This document shows positions 18,597 through 29,897 of a stretch of 64,000 bases of DNA, one piece after another; within the stretch, counting starts at the first letter, position 1, and each line of letters opens with the position of its first letter. The position numbers and the translations under genes are program-made. The notes beneath the pieces were generated by a model that ran no database searches, had not been told where the DNA came from, and saw nothing but the letters and a program-made list of their open reading frames with translations. Source of the stretch: Tenodera sinensis. Taxonomy: Eukaryota; Arthropoda; Insecta; Mantodea; Mantidae. The DNA is taken from positions 96,965,135 to 97,029,134 of the forward strand of contig CM060961.1 of the NCBI GenBank assembly GCA_030765045.1. Direction: 5' to 3'.

Positions 18597-20516
18597 ATGG
18601 AAGACAGTGATACCGATTTTCATGGTTTTGAGAGTCCGGAAATTGAGAAAAGTGTAAGTAGGATGGAAGAATTTAATCAGAATGTAATTGGTAGCAGAAT
18701 ATGCCAAGAAGTAGGAGATCAGAACGTTAGAGAAACACCTAGAGGTAGTTCAGAAATGTTTAGTAGTAATTCAGAAAGGCCAGCATTTATGTCAGAAATA
18801 GAGAATATGTTTCAAAAGATAATGGAAAAGATGAGTACAGAGTTAAGTCAAAAGATAGATGAAACTAGTATAGAGTTAGGACAGAAATTAGAGAAGGGAC
18901 AACAGGAATTGGGAATGCAATTGGAGAATCAGAAGAGAGCTTTAGAAACCTTTAGGGAAGAAGTTAGGGAGGAAATTAATAAAGTTAGTAGTGAAGTAAA
19001 AGAAAATAGAGAACAGGTAGAACAGGTTAAGGGAGAATTAGAGACAATAAGGCAAGAAGTAAAGAATTCTGAAAAGAAATTAGGTCAACAAGTGAGTGAA
19101 AAATTAGATAAAGAAAGGGAAAAAGTAACATATAGATTAGACAAACAAAGGGAAGAAATTAGAGAAGAGTTACAGGGGTGTAAAGTTAGAATAGAAAGAT
19201 CTGATGTAGAAAGTGAAAGGCAGGCTAGAAATTTGGAGGATGTTACAGACCAAATAAAAGGAGTAGTAACAGAAATTACTCAGGTAAAAGAGGCCTTAGA
19301 AAATTTGAAATTAAATGAAAATGCATGTAATCACAACAATCTTAGTAATGAAGTTGCAAGAAACGAGGCAATACTAGGTGTATCAGCTGACATTTCGATG
19401 CAAAATAGAGGTAACAGTAATTCCCATTCTGATCTCAGAAATAGTGCAGGGACAGGTGATAATTCAAATTTACATTGGCCTAACCATGTCTTAAATGAAA
19501 TGACACCTCCAGTTTTTGAAAATGAAGATTCAGATGATCCTAAAGCCTTTTTAGAAGGGTTACAAGAGTACTTCACGGTGAAACGTATACCAGAGGAGTA
19601 CAAGATGGTGATAGTAAGAAAATGTCTAAAGGGTAATGCTGCCAATTGGCTAGGCCTTTCTATGGGTAACAATAATGACTACAGGACCTTTAGGAACATC
19701 TTTTTAACCAGATATTGGGGAGCTAGTAGGCAGGCTAATATTAGAGTTGAATTAAGCAATGGAAAATTTAATCCTAGATCGGAGGAATCAATGGTCAACT
19801 ATTTTATGAGAATAGCAAGAAAATCGAAGATGTTGGATCCTCCCTTAGACGAAAAAGATCTAATAAATATAGTTACTCCACATTTTCCGGAAACACTTCA
19901 ACATTACCTAATCATAGCCCGACCCGATAGCATTGCAGCTATGATCGAATTATTATCAGCCTTAGAAGTCAATAAGCCAAAACATGCATTTGGAAATAAA
20001 TATGAAGAAAAAGAAACTGTAAATTCTTTCGGGCAAGGGGCACAGTATTATCAGAATAGAAGTGAGATTAGGGAAAGATATAAAGGACCAGTACCAAGGA
20101 TGGAATCATTCCGGTGGGAAAATCAAGGTAGATATAACCAGGAAGGGCGTCACCAAAATAGAAATGGTAATCAAAGGGGAAGAAATATAAGGGTGAATTA
20201 TATGAATACAAATAGATTTGATCGAGGTAGACGGGGACGTTATTTTGGACATAGTAGAAATTCAAATGATGGGTATTGGACAAACGGAGATAATGAGTTT
20301 AGACCGAGGTCACCAAGACAGGAAGAAAGGTATTCTAATGGACGAAATTCCCCCGAAAATGCGGAAATGGTTGAGGCCATTAACACGGTCAAAAACATGG
20401 TAGGAAGTAACCCCGATTTAATGCAGGAAAACAGAAGTAACAATTTGGGAAATAGTACAGGAGCCATACCTAAAAATCAGGGAAACGCCAGACCCGGTCA
20501 AACGCGCCTTCAGTGA
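18597..20516 (+). CDS. gag: Gag-like polyprotein of copy B, intact frame
   Basis: 639 residues from MEDSDTDFHGFESPEIEK. Same architecture as copy A: charged coiled coil, capsid-like domain (PPVFENEDSDDPKAFLEGLQ), Arg/Asn/Gly-rich tail without CCHC. It is shorter than A because it has one KMSTELSQKIDE repeat instead of two and lacks an EVVQRLDKDRE segment, while carrying an extra EQV. The lengths differ by whole codons, so coiled-coil repeat number varies without breaking the frame. Confidence 0.88.
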   Translation: MEDSDTDFHGFESPEIEKSVSRMEEFNQNVIGSRICQEVGDQNVRETPRGSSEMFSSNSERPAFMSEIENMFQKIMEKMSTELSQKIDETSIELGQKLEKGQQELGMQLENQKRALETFREEVREEINKVSSEVKENREQVEQVKGELETIRQEVKNSEKKLGQQVSEKLDKEREKVTYRLDKQREEIREELQGCKVRIERSDVESERQARNLEDVTDQIKGVVTEITQVKEALENLKLNENACNHNNLSNEVARNEAILGVSADISMQNRGNSNSHSDLRNSAGTGDNSNLHWPNHVLNEMTPPVFENEDSDDPKAFLEGLQEYFTVKRIPEEYKMVIVRKCLKGNAANWLGLSMGNNNDYRTFRNIFLTRYWGASRQANIRVELSNGKFNPRSEESMVNYFMRIARKSKMLDPPLDEKDLINIVTPHFPETLQHYLIIARPDSIAAMIELLSALEVNKPKHAFGNKYEEKETVNSFGQGAQYYQNRSEIRERYKGPVPRMESFRWENQGRYNQEGRHQNRNGNQRGRNIRVNYMNTNRFDRGRRGRYFGHSRNSNDGYWTNGDNEFRPRSPRQEERYSNGRNSPENAEMVEAINTVKNMVGSNPDLMQENRSNNLGNSTGAIPKNQGNARPGQTRLQ

Positions 20517-20525
20517 GAACTGGGT
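20480..20525 (+). promoter_or_regulatory. Gag-pol -1 frameshift signal, copy B
   Basis: GGGAAAC at 20480-20486 in gag phase; stem ACCCGGT (20492-20498) with ACTGGGT (20519-20525). Sequence and spacing equal those in copy A. Confidence 0.78.
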
Positions 20526-22170
20526 ATCCTAGTAATGATTGTGATAAGTACTCGGAAATAAATAGTCCTGGAAGGCAAATGATGATACAAAAGAAAAGAG
20601 AATGGAAAAATAGAATTGACGAAAACGAAAAAGTAGGAGATCCACCTAAAATCAAAATTGGAGTAAATGGAAAACAATACAATGCAATTATAGATACGGG
20701 ATCAAATAGCACAGTATGCTCACAAAATTTTTATGATAATTTACAAAGTAGTGGTTTTAAAGTAATGTCTTTACCAGTTAATGGGATATATTGCTCGCTA
20801 GCTGTGGGAAAACGAAAAGAGAGAGTAAAATTTCAAGCAATGATAAATATTGAAATAAGTGGGAGAATACTAGGAATTTTATTTCTGATTGTAGGAAGAC
20901 TTGTGACAGATATTATAATAGGTTGTGATTGTCTTTATGCCTGGGAAGCTGTGGTGAATTTTAAAAACATGATTCTAGAAATGAAAGTTGAAGATGAGAC
21001 CATTATAGTGCCTTTTGTGGAAGATAGTAGTTCAGAAACTATTGTAAGAGAAAAAGAGGAAGAAGAAATCCAAGGGGATACATTCTTTGTAGAATATGTT
21101 AAAGTAGGAGCTATGGAATTAACGGAAGTAAATGTCAAAGAGTACAGTGTCGATAATAAAGAAAATGTAGAATGGGATAAAAATGATTTCATAGACAATT
21201 TGAGGGTTTCTGATGCAACTAGGTACTATGATAGGGAGAGTAGTGAAGACTTAGAAGAATTGTTGAGGGAAAAAGTAACTCAGGCTGATCAACTAAATGA
21301 ACAACAGAGGGATAAACTGTTTGAAATATTAATCCGAAATAAAGAAGTATTCTCTGAGAAACCTGGTAAATGTAATATTTATACTCATTCGTTTGAGATG
21401 ATACCCATCAAACCTTTTACACATAAAGCGAGAGCTATCCCTAGTACAATAAGAGAAGAGGTAGATACAGTTATAAAGTCAATGTTAGAAGATGAGGTTA
21501 TTGAAATTTCGAATTCAGAATTTGTGAATCCCCTATGTATTGTAAATAAGGCCAATGAAAGATTAAGGTGACATTAGACGCGAGAAAACTAAATTATTGT
21601 TCCTCATACTTTCCATCAGGGAATCCAACAGAACGTGTCCTCCGAGATGTAGGAATTTATTTACGTGTACTTACACATCATAATCACAAGGATTGGGTGA
21701 AATATTGTCCATTGATAGAAAAGATTATCAATCACACCATTAATGTAACTACTGGGTTTGCACCAATAAAATTAATGTTAGGAATTGAACCAGAACCAAT
21801 ATTGATCGGGGTACCAAAAACACTGAAAATTAATGACATTCAGTTAAGTGAAGAAGAAAGAGCGAAAATTGCTTTTGAACGAATCAAGAAAAAGGCAGAG
21901 AAGCGAAAATTAAAGAAAAAGAGTAGAAAACATAAATGGGAACCTAAGATAGGCGATTGGGTACTAGTTAAAGACCATAAGTTATCAAGTGCATTGCGAG
22001 GTAGGAACAAAAGGTTGGAATTGTTATATAAAGGTCCTGCAGAAATTATATCAAAATTTGATTATTATACCTATGAATTAAGAGATGTTAAAAATGAAAA
22101 ATGTCTGGGAAGATGGCATAAACAACTCCTTCGACCATACAAGAAACCGTGTGGTGCCTTGGAACCTTGA
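20483..22170 (+). pseudogene. pol: Pol of copy B: protease plus integrase C-terminus, frameshifted
   Basis: Protease DTGS motif and RT lead-in up to about 21571, then the same one-base loss as A. The second frame (21568-22170) runs VTLDARKLN into YCSSYFPSGNPTERVLRD, i.e. the 1,803-bp deletion with the same junction as A. The integrase C-terminal domain is intact to the stop. RT, RNase H and integrase DD are missing. Confidence 0.88.
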
Positions 22171-22175
22171 TTTAA

Positions 22176-22178
<3 letters not shown>

Positions 22179-22218
<40 letters not shown>
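22179..22218 (+). repeat. Poly-A run in the 3' region of copy B
   Basis: About 40 A in a row directly after the pol stop. Copy C has AAAAGAAAAA here and copy A only AAAA, so the run expanded in this copy. Confidence 0.8.
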
Positions 22219-22221
<3 letters not shown>

Positions 22222-22971
22222 GAAGTGTCATTGTATATTGGCGCCCAATCAGCTTTGAGATAAAATTTAAATGTTAGCTTACTTGAAAACTATATATTGG
22301 TCAGGTACTTACATATTCATGAAAAATGCAGAATGTGAATTGCTATCTACTACAAAGAGCTTAAAAATATATTGTATAGAGCTCACAATAACAGCTTGAG
22401 AAAGATTGTTAAATTGTTCATCTCCGCATAGAGAGAAAACAGAATATTTACTCTGTAAACATTTGTTAAAATATTTAGATGTATAGATAGTTATCACAGC
22501 AAGACAAAGAAAGAACTTGTCTGAAGAGTGTAATGGATTTATATAAATATATGTACATTTTAGTGCTTAAAGGATATAGTACAGATATGTGTTACAATAA
22601 CAAAAGTGAAAAATCACAGTGCAAGTGATAGTGAGAGCGAAGTGAGCAAACATGAACTAAAAGAAGGAAGTATAAAGAAAGACTCTTGAAATTTAACCTT
22701 TATATAAAAGCTTCACAGAAGAAACCATAATATATTGTAATTAGTATTTAAGGATTAATGTTTAGTCAAGTGTACAATTGTTTGTCATGTTAAAAAGATT
22801 AATGAGAAAATGTGTTAATAACCAATTTCAAAAACAGTGTAATTGAAAATTGTATATAATGGGAGTGTTGCCGATTATTCAAAATACAGGAGTAATTTTT
22901 AATTTTTCTTTCGGGCAAGACATTTACATTATTTTATTATGAAATAATAAAATAATATAAATGGGGGCATT

Positions 22972-23745
22972 TGATACCGAAATTTAGATTTCCGATCGAA
23001 TGGGCTTTTGAAAAAGACACGTTTTAATTTAATTGCCGGATGTGAGATTTGCGATAAGTGTTAAGTAATAACATAAATAGATAATAGAGCAGGAAGTGTT
23101 GTAAGGTGAGCAAGATATGAGTAAATAATAGTCGTTAAAGTTGTAGGATAAACACATTATTGGTTTGAAATTAGCGAATCATGACGTCATACCACATAGT
23201 TTAAATACACGTTCGAAAGTCAAGTTTACTAACCTTAAAAGTCGCGCGATATATTTAATAAAATATAAAGTAAACATCGTTTAATCCTAAAAAGGTAATT
23301 ATATATTCGAAATTCATAAAAGAACATGTTATAATAGAAAGGGACATTTCTAAATTGCGGGAAAAGGAAATAGCATTTTGGATACGAGGCTTTCTTGGAT
23401 GACGTCATGACATTCAAATTGAAGAACGGTCTTCTTAGCGTGGGTAAGCTAGAAAGCGTCACTACTCAACCAGAGATCAGTACGGCAGGTCGTGCTGCGC
23501 GGATGTGAGTGCGATTCCTCTACAGATACAAATATTTTCGGCATAGCTCCTGAAAATATTTAAAATGAAATAAATGATATGCAAAGTTGTTCTTGGGTTG
23601 TCCATTACACTTACGCAGACCCGAGATAAAGAGATCTCTTGCAGAACTAGCCGGAGCGAGCTACATCAAAGGGCAACATCACGTCACCAACGACATTTAA
23701 GTATCAACGAGACATCAGGAAGCGAAGAACGACAATCCAGCTTCA
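22972..23745 (+). repeat. 3' LTR of copy B
   Basis: 774 bp, preceded by the 12-bp-stem hairpin and TGGGGGCAT primer, followed by CATT. Confidence 0.92.
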
Positions 23746-23844
23746 CATTCATGCTATTTTCTCTACTCACTTTTGTTTTATGTAACAATTCACACGCTAT
23801 TCTCTATAATTCATCAACTTCATATACACCAACGCCTATATATA

Positions 23845-24440
23845 CACAGGGTGTCTCTAAAAAGTACTGATAACACTTAGTATGTTGTGCAGAATGGCAA
23901 ACTGATCAGTTTTGAGATAGAAACTCCTGTCCAGAAATGCATGATTTGGACACTGTAACCCATTGAAATGTGAGATGGGTGTACATTCACATTTTGTCAA
24001 TAAACCCAACATCGAGCTGTCTACATTAGAAACAGGCTTCTAACTGTGTAGCTCCTATGTCATTGTAGAGCCTATATTGGCAGTGGTGAGCCTCATACAG
24101 ATGACCCAATATGTGCAGTTGTCTTTGAAGATTTTCAATTGCTTTGTGGACTCAAGCCATAAGGTCCTTCGCCTACGTTACAGGAATGCCATACACCATA
24201 CTCTTCATACAACTCCACAGCAAATAGTCAACAAGTGTCAGATCTGGCAACCATGCTAGCCATGGAATTGGACCGCATCTACCAATCCATTGATCTGGAT
24301 ATGCGATGTTTAGGTGATTCCACACATTTACATCAAAGTGTGCTGGCGCTCATGTCAGCCATTTCAGTAGCTGTGCACTGGTACATGTCTCACGACTGTT
24401 AAAACATTACTGTGCTGGAAATTACACAAGTAATGCAGTA
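23845..24440 (-). pseudogene. Tc1/mariner-like transposase fragment, left half of an element split by copy C
   Basis: On the minus strand the catalytic region reads across frame breaks: APAHFDVNVWNHLN, then PWLPDLTLVDYLLWSCMKSM and VYGIPVT, matching the GAPPHF and PDLTP.D..LW blocks of mariner-type transposases. The left end (CAGGGTGTCTCTAAAAAGTA, from about 23847) is an inverted match of about 100 bp to 30862-30969. LTR copy C sits between the two halves. Confidence 0.72.
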
Positions 24441-24444
24441 GGAT

Positions 24445-25228
24445 TGATACCGAAATTTAGATTTCCAATCGAATGGGCTTTTGAAAAAGACACGTTTTAA
24501 TTTAATTGCCGGATGTGAGATTTGCGATAAATATTGAGTAATAACATAAATAGATAATATAGCAGGAAGTGTTGTAAGGTGAGCAAGATATGAGTAAATA
24601 ATAGTCGTTAAATTTGTAGAATAAACGCATTATTGGTTTGAAATTAACGAGTCATGACGTCATACTACATAGTTTAAATACACGTTCGAAAGTCAGTTCT
24701 ACAAACCTTAAAAGTCGCGCGATATATTTAATAAAAATATAAAGTAAACATCGTTTAATCCTAAAAAGGTACTTATATATTCGAAATTCATAAAAGAACA
24801 TGTTATAATAGAAAGGGACATTTCTAAATTGCGGGAAAAGGAAATAGCATTTTGGATACGAGGCTTTCTTGGATGACGTCATGACATTCAAATTGGAAGA
24901 GAACGGTCTTCTTAGCGTGGGTAAGCTAGAAAGCGTGACTACTCAACCAGAGACCAGTACGGGAGGTTGTGCTGTGCGGACGTGAGTGAGATTCCTCTAC
25001 ATATAGAATCGGCATAGCTCCCGAAAATATTTAAAATAAATAATATATAAAGTTGTTCTTGGGTTGTCCATCACACTTACGCAAACCCGAGATAAAAGTA
25101 AGAGATCTCAAGCTGACTAGCCGGAGCGAAACATATCAAAGGGCAACACCACGTCACCAACGACATTTAAGCATCAACGGCTGATACAGCGATACCTCAG
25201 GAAGGGAAGAAAGAATCTAAGAGCTTCA
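24445..25228 (+). repeat. 5' LTR of copy C
   Basis: 784 bp. Followed by TGGCATCCCAACGTGTGGC (25231-25249) and a second leader unit (CCCAACGTGTGG again at about 25314), as in copy A. Confidence 0.92.
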
Positions 25229-25500
25229 AATGGCATCCCAACGTGTGGCATCGAAAGAATGGACCAACCCCAAGACGACCAAGCCAGCATAGAACCAGCA
25301 AACAAGAAGGTGATCCAACGTGTGGCGTCGAAAGAATGGACCAACCCCAAGACGACCAGATCAGCATCGAGCCAGCAGACAAGAAAGTGCCCAGCGTGTG
25401 AACATCTGTGAAACGTGTAGTGAACAAGTTTAAGTGCAGTTAAAAAAAAAGAAAAGTGAAAATTTTGGTGAGTAGAAAAACACATGTAAATAGTTTAGAA

Positions 25501-27471
25501 ATGGAAGACAGTGATAGCGATTTTAGGTTTTCAGAGTCCGGAAATTGAGAAAAGTGTAAGTAGGATGGAAGAATTTAATCAGAATGTAATTGGTAGCAGA
25601 ATATGCCAAGAAGTAGAAGATCAGAACGTTAGAAAAACACCTAGAGGTAGCTCAGAAATGTTTAGTAGTAATTCAGAAAGGCCAGCATTTATGTCAGAAA
25701 TAGAGAATATGTTTCAAACGATAATGAAAAAGATGAGTACAGAGTTAAGTCAAAAGATAGATGAAAATAGTAAAGAATTAAGAACAGTGAAAAAGATGAG
25801 TACAGAGTTAAGTCAAAAGATAGATGAAACTAGTATAGAGTTAGGACAGAAACTAGAGAAGGGACAACAGGAATTGGGAATACAATTGGAAAATCAGAAG
25901 AGAGCTTTAGAAACCTTTAGGGAAGAAGTTAGGGAGGAAATTAATAAAGTCAGTAGTGAAGTAAAAGAAAATAGAGAACAGGTTAAGGGGAATTAGAGAC
26001 AATAAGGCAAGAAGTAAAGAATTCTGAAAAGAAATTAGGTCAACAAGTGAGTGAAAAATTAGATAAAGAAAGGGAAAAAGTAACATATAGATTAGACAAA
26101 CAAAGGGAAGAAATTAGAGAAGAGTTACAGGGGTGTAAAATTAGAATAGAAAGATCTGATGTAGAAAGTGAAAGGCAGGCTAGAAATTTGGAGGATGTTA
26201 CAGACCAAATAAAAGGAGTAGTAACAGAAATTACTCAGGTAAAAGAGGCCTTAGAAAATTTGAAATTAAATGAAAATGCATGTAATCACAACAATCTTAG
26301 TAATGAAGTTGCAAGAAACGAGGCAATACCAGGTGTATCAGCTGACATTTCGATGCAAAATAGGGGTAGCAGTAATTCTCATTCTGATCTCGGAAATAGC
26401 TCAGGGATAGGTGACAATTCAAATTTACATTGGCCTAACTATGTCTTAAATGAAATGACACCTCCAGTTTTTGAAAATGAAGACTCAGATGATCCTAAAG
26501 CCTTTTTAGAAGGGTTACAAGAGTACTTCACGGTGAAACGTATACCAGAGGAGTACAAGATGGTGATAGTAAGAAAATGCCTAAAGGGTAATGCTGCTAA
26601 TTGGCTAGGCCTTTCTATGGGTAACAATAATGATTACAGGACCTTTAGGAACATCTTTTTAACCAGATATTGGGGAGCTAGTAGGCAGGCTAATATTAGA
26701 GTTGAATTAAGCAATGGAAAGTTTAATCCTAGATCGGAGGAATCGATGGTCAACTATTTTATGAGAATAGCGAGAAAATCGAAGATGTTGGATCCTCCTT
26801 TAGATGAAAAAGATCTAATAAATATAGTTACTCCACATTTTCCGGAAACGCTTCAACACTACCTAAACATAGCCCGACCCGATAGCATTGCAGCTATGAT
26901 AGAATTATTATCAGCCTTAGAAGTCAATAAGCCAAAACACGCATTTGGAAATAAATATGAAGAAAAAGAAACTGTAAATTCTTTCGGGCAAGGGGCACAG
27001 TATTATCAGAATAGAAGTGAGATTAGGGAAAGATTTAAAGGACCAGTACCAAGGATGGAATCATTCCGGTGGGAAAATCAAGGTAGATATAACCAGGAAG
27101 GGCGTCACCAAAATAGAAATGGTAATCAAAGGGGAAGAAATATAAGGGTGAATTATATGAATACAAATAGATTTGATCGAGGTAGACGGGGACGTTATTT
27201 TGGACATAGTAGAAATTCAAATGATGGGTATTGGACAAACGGAGATAATGAGTTTAGACCGAGGTCACCAAGACAGGAAGAAAGGTATTCTAATGGACGA
27301 AATTCCCCCGAAAATGCAGAAATGGTTGAGGCCATTAACACGGTCAAAAACATGGTAGGAAGTAACCCCGATTTAATGCAGGAAAACAGAAGTAACAATT
27401 CGGGAAATAGTACAGGAGCCATACCTAAAAATCAGGGAAACGCCAGACCCAGTCAAACGCGCCTTCAGTGA
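25501..27471 (+). pseudogene. gag: Gag of copy C, two frameshifts
   Basis: From ATG at 25501 the frame breaks after eight codons by a 2-nt loss relative to A (TTTTAGG for TTTTCTAGG). A long frame then runs 25511-25996, ending at a one-base loss (AAGGGGAATT for AAGGGAGAATT). It resumes at 26047 and is clean to the stop at 27471, covering the capsid-like and RG-rich regions. Two coiled-coil repeats are present, as in A. Confidence 0.88.
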
Positions 27472-27480
27472 GAACTGGGT
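27435..27480 (+). promoter_or_regulatory. Gag-pol -1 frameshift signal, copy C
   Basis: GGGAAAC at 27435-27441; stem ACCCAGT (27447-27453) with ACTGGGT (27474-27480). Here the G-U of copies A, B and E is replaced by A-U, so the stem is fully Watson-Crick, a pairing-preserving change. Confidence 0.8.
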
Positions 27481-29126
27481 ATCCTAGTAATGATTGTGAT
27501 AAGTACTCGGAAATAAATAGTCCTGGAAGGCAAATGATGATACAAAAGAAAAGAGAATGTAAAAATAGAATCGACAAAAACGAAAAAGTAGGAGATCCAC
27601 CTAAAATCAAAATTGGAGTAAATGGAAAACAATACAATGCAATTATAGATACGGGATCAAATAGCACAGTATGCTCACAAAATTTTTATGATAATTTACA
27701 AAGTAGTGGTTTTAAAGTAATGTCTTTACCAGTTAATGGGATATATTGCTCGCTAGCTGTGGGAAAACGAAAAGAGAGAGTAAAATTTCAAGCAATGATA
27801 AATATTGAAATAAATGGGAGAATACTAGGAATTTTATTTCTGATTGTAGGAGGACTTGTGACAGATATTATAATAGGTTGTGATTGTCTTTATGCCTGGG
27901 AAGCTGTGGTGAATTTTAAAAACATGATTGTAGAAATGAAAGTTGAAGATGAGACCATTATAGTGCCTTTTGTGGAAGATAGTAGTTCAGAAACTATTGT
28001 AAGAGAAAAAGAGGAAGAAGAAATCCAAGGGGATACATTCTTTGTAGAATATGTTAAAGTAGGAGCTATGGAATTAACTGAAGTAAATGTCAAAGAGTAC
28101 AGTGTCGATAATAAAGAAAATGTAGAATGGGATAAAAATGATTTCATAGACAATTTGAGATTTTCTGATGCAACTAGGTACTATGATAGGGAGAGTAGTG
28201 AAGACTTAGAAGAATTGTTGAGGAAAAAAGTAACTCAGGCTGATCAACTAAATGAACAACAGAGGGATAAACTGTTTGAAATATTAATCCGAAATAAAGA
28301 AGTATTCTCTGAGAAACCTGGTAAATGTAATATTTATACTCATTCGTTTGAGATGATACCCATCAAACCTTTTACACATAAAGCGAGAGCTATCCCTAGT
28401 ACAATAAGAGAAGAGGTAGATGCAGTTATAAAGTCAATGTTAGAAGATGAGGTTATTGAGATTTCGAATTCAGAATTTGTGAACCCCCTATGTATTGTAA
28501 ATAAGGCCAATGGAAAGATTAGGGTGACATTAGACTCGAGAAAATTATATCATTGTTCCTCATACTTTCCATCAGGGAATCCAACAGAACGTGTCCTCCG
28601 AGATATAGGAATTTATTTACGTGTACTTACACATCATAATCACAAGGATTGGGTGAAATATTGTCCATTGATAGAAAAGATTATCAATCATACCATTAAT
28701 GTAACTACTGGGTTTGCACCAATAAAATTAATGTTAGGAATTGAACCAGAACCAATATTGATCGGGGAACCAAAAACACTGAAAATTAATGACATTCAGT
28801 TAAGTGAGGAAGAAAGAGCGAAAATTGCTTTTGAACGAATCAAGAAAAAGGCAGAGAAGCGAAAATTAAAGAAAAAGAGTAGAAAACATAGATGGGAACC
28901 TAAGATAGGCGATTGGGTACTAGTTAAAGACCATAAGTTATCAAGTGCCTTGCGAGGTAGGAACAAAAGGATGGAATTGTTATATAAAGGTCCTGCAGAA
29001 ATTATATCAAAATTTGGTTATCATACCTATGAATTAAAAGATGTTAAAAATGAAAAATGTCTGGGAAGATGGCATAAACAACTCCTTCGACCATACAAGA
29101 AACCGTGTGGTGCCTTGGAACCTTGA
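27438..29126 (+). CDS. pol: Protease-integrase C-terminus fusion of copy C, open frame
   Basis: 552 codons counted from the frame start at 27468. Domains: aspartic protease (IIDTGSNSTVCSQNFYDN, residues about 58-75); a charged linker; the RT lead-in (HKARAIPSTIREEVDAVIKS...NPLCIVNKANGKIRV, about 305-350); then directly the integrase end (YFPSGNPTERVLRDIGIYLR) and its basic C-terminal domain (GDWVLVKDHKLSSALRGRNK). The 601 codons that would encode RT, RNase H, the HHCC finger and two catalytic Asp are cleanly missing in frame. It would be expressed only by frameshifting from gag, whose frame is broken in this copy. Confidence 0.85.
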   Translation, partial: KRQTQSNAPSVRTGYPSNDCDKYSEINSPGRQMMIQKKRECKNRIDKNEKVGDPPKIKIGVNGKQYNAIIDTGSNSTVCSQNFYDNLQSSGFKVMSLPVNGIYCSLAVGKRKERVKFQAMINIEINGRILGILFLIVGGLVTDIIIGCDCLYAWEAVVNFKNMIVEMKVEDETIIVPFVEDSSSETIVREKEEEEIQGDTFFVEYVKVGAMELTEVNVKEYSVDNKENVEWDKNDFIDNLRFSDATRYYDRESSEDLEELLRKKVTQADQLNEQQRDKLFEILIRNKEVFSEKPGKCNIYTHSFEMIPIKPFTHKARAIPSTIREEVDAVIKSMLEDEVIEISNSEFVNPLCIVNKANGKIRVTLDSRKLYHCSSYFPSGNPTERVLRDIGIYLRVLTHHNHKDWVKYCPLIEKIINHTINVTTGFAPIKLMLGIEPEPILIGEPKTLKINDIQLSEEERAKIAFERIKKKAEKRKLKKKSRKHRWEPKIGDWVLVKDHKLSSALRGRNKRMELLYKGPAEIISKFGYHTYELKDVKNEKCLGRWHKQLLRPYKKPCGALEP

Positions 29127-29196
29127 TTTAATGTAAAAGAAAAATTGGAAGTGTCATTGTATATTGGCGCCCAATCAGCTTGGAGATAAAATGTAA

Positions 29197-29412
29197 ATGT
29201 TAGCTTACTTGAAAATCATATATTGGTCAGGTACTTACATATTCATGAAAAATGCAGAATGTGAATTGCTATATACTACAAAGAGCTTAAGAATATATTG
29301 TATAGAGCTCACAATAACAGCTTCAGAAAGGTTGTTAAAATGTTCATCTCCGCATAGAGAGAAAACAGAATATTTACTTTGTAAATATTTGTTAAAATAT
29401 TTAGATGTATAG
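29197..29412 (+). CDS. Small conserved ORF in the 3' region of copy C
   Basis: 71 codons (MLAYLKIIYWSGTYIFMKNA...) matching 10548-10763 of copy A and the start of 54155-54376 of E. Has a stop in copy B. No recognisable domain; could be chance openness in closely related copies. Confidence 0.25.
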   Translation: MLAYLKIIYWSGTYIFMKNAECELLYTTKSLRIYCIELTITASERLLKCSSPHREKTEYLLCKYLLKYLDV

Positions 29413-29897
29413 ATAGTTATCACAGCAAGACAAAGAAAGAACTTGTCTAAAGAGTGTAATGGATTTATATAAATATATGTACATTTTAGTGCTTAAAGGA
29501 TATAGTACAGATATGTGTTACAATAACAAAAGTAAAAAAATCACAGTGCAAGTGATAGTGAGAGCGAAGTGAGCAAACATGAACTAAAAGAGGGAAGTAT
29601 AAAGAAAGACTCTTGAAATTTAACCTTTATATAAAAGCTTCACAGAAGAAACCATAACATATTGTAATTAGTATTTAAGGATTAATGTTTAGTCAAGTGT
29701 ACAATTGTTTGTCATGTTAAAAAGATTAATGAGAAAATATGTTAATAACCAATTTCGAAACAGTGTAATTGAAAATTGTATATAATGGGAGTGTTGCCGA
29801 TTATTCAAAATACAGGAGTAATTTTTAATTTTTCTTTCGGGCAGGACATTTACATTATTTTATTATGAAATAATAAAATAATATAAATGGGGGCATT

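Larger units (their letters stand above)
17621..23745 (+). mobile_element. Ty3/gypsy-like LTR retrotransposon, copy B (internally deleted, young)
   Basis: Ends TGATACC...GCTTCA, target duplication CATT at 17617-17620 and 23746-23749. Both LTRs are 774 bp and by eye differ at only a couple of sites, so B is the youngest copy. The gag frame is intact. Pol has the same deletion and the same one-base shift as A. Lies in the Ig-gene intron. Confidence 0.93.
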
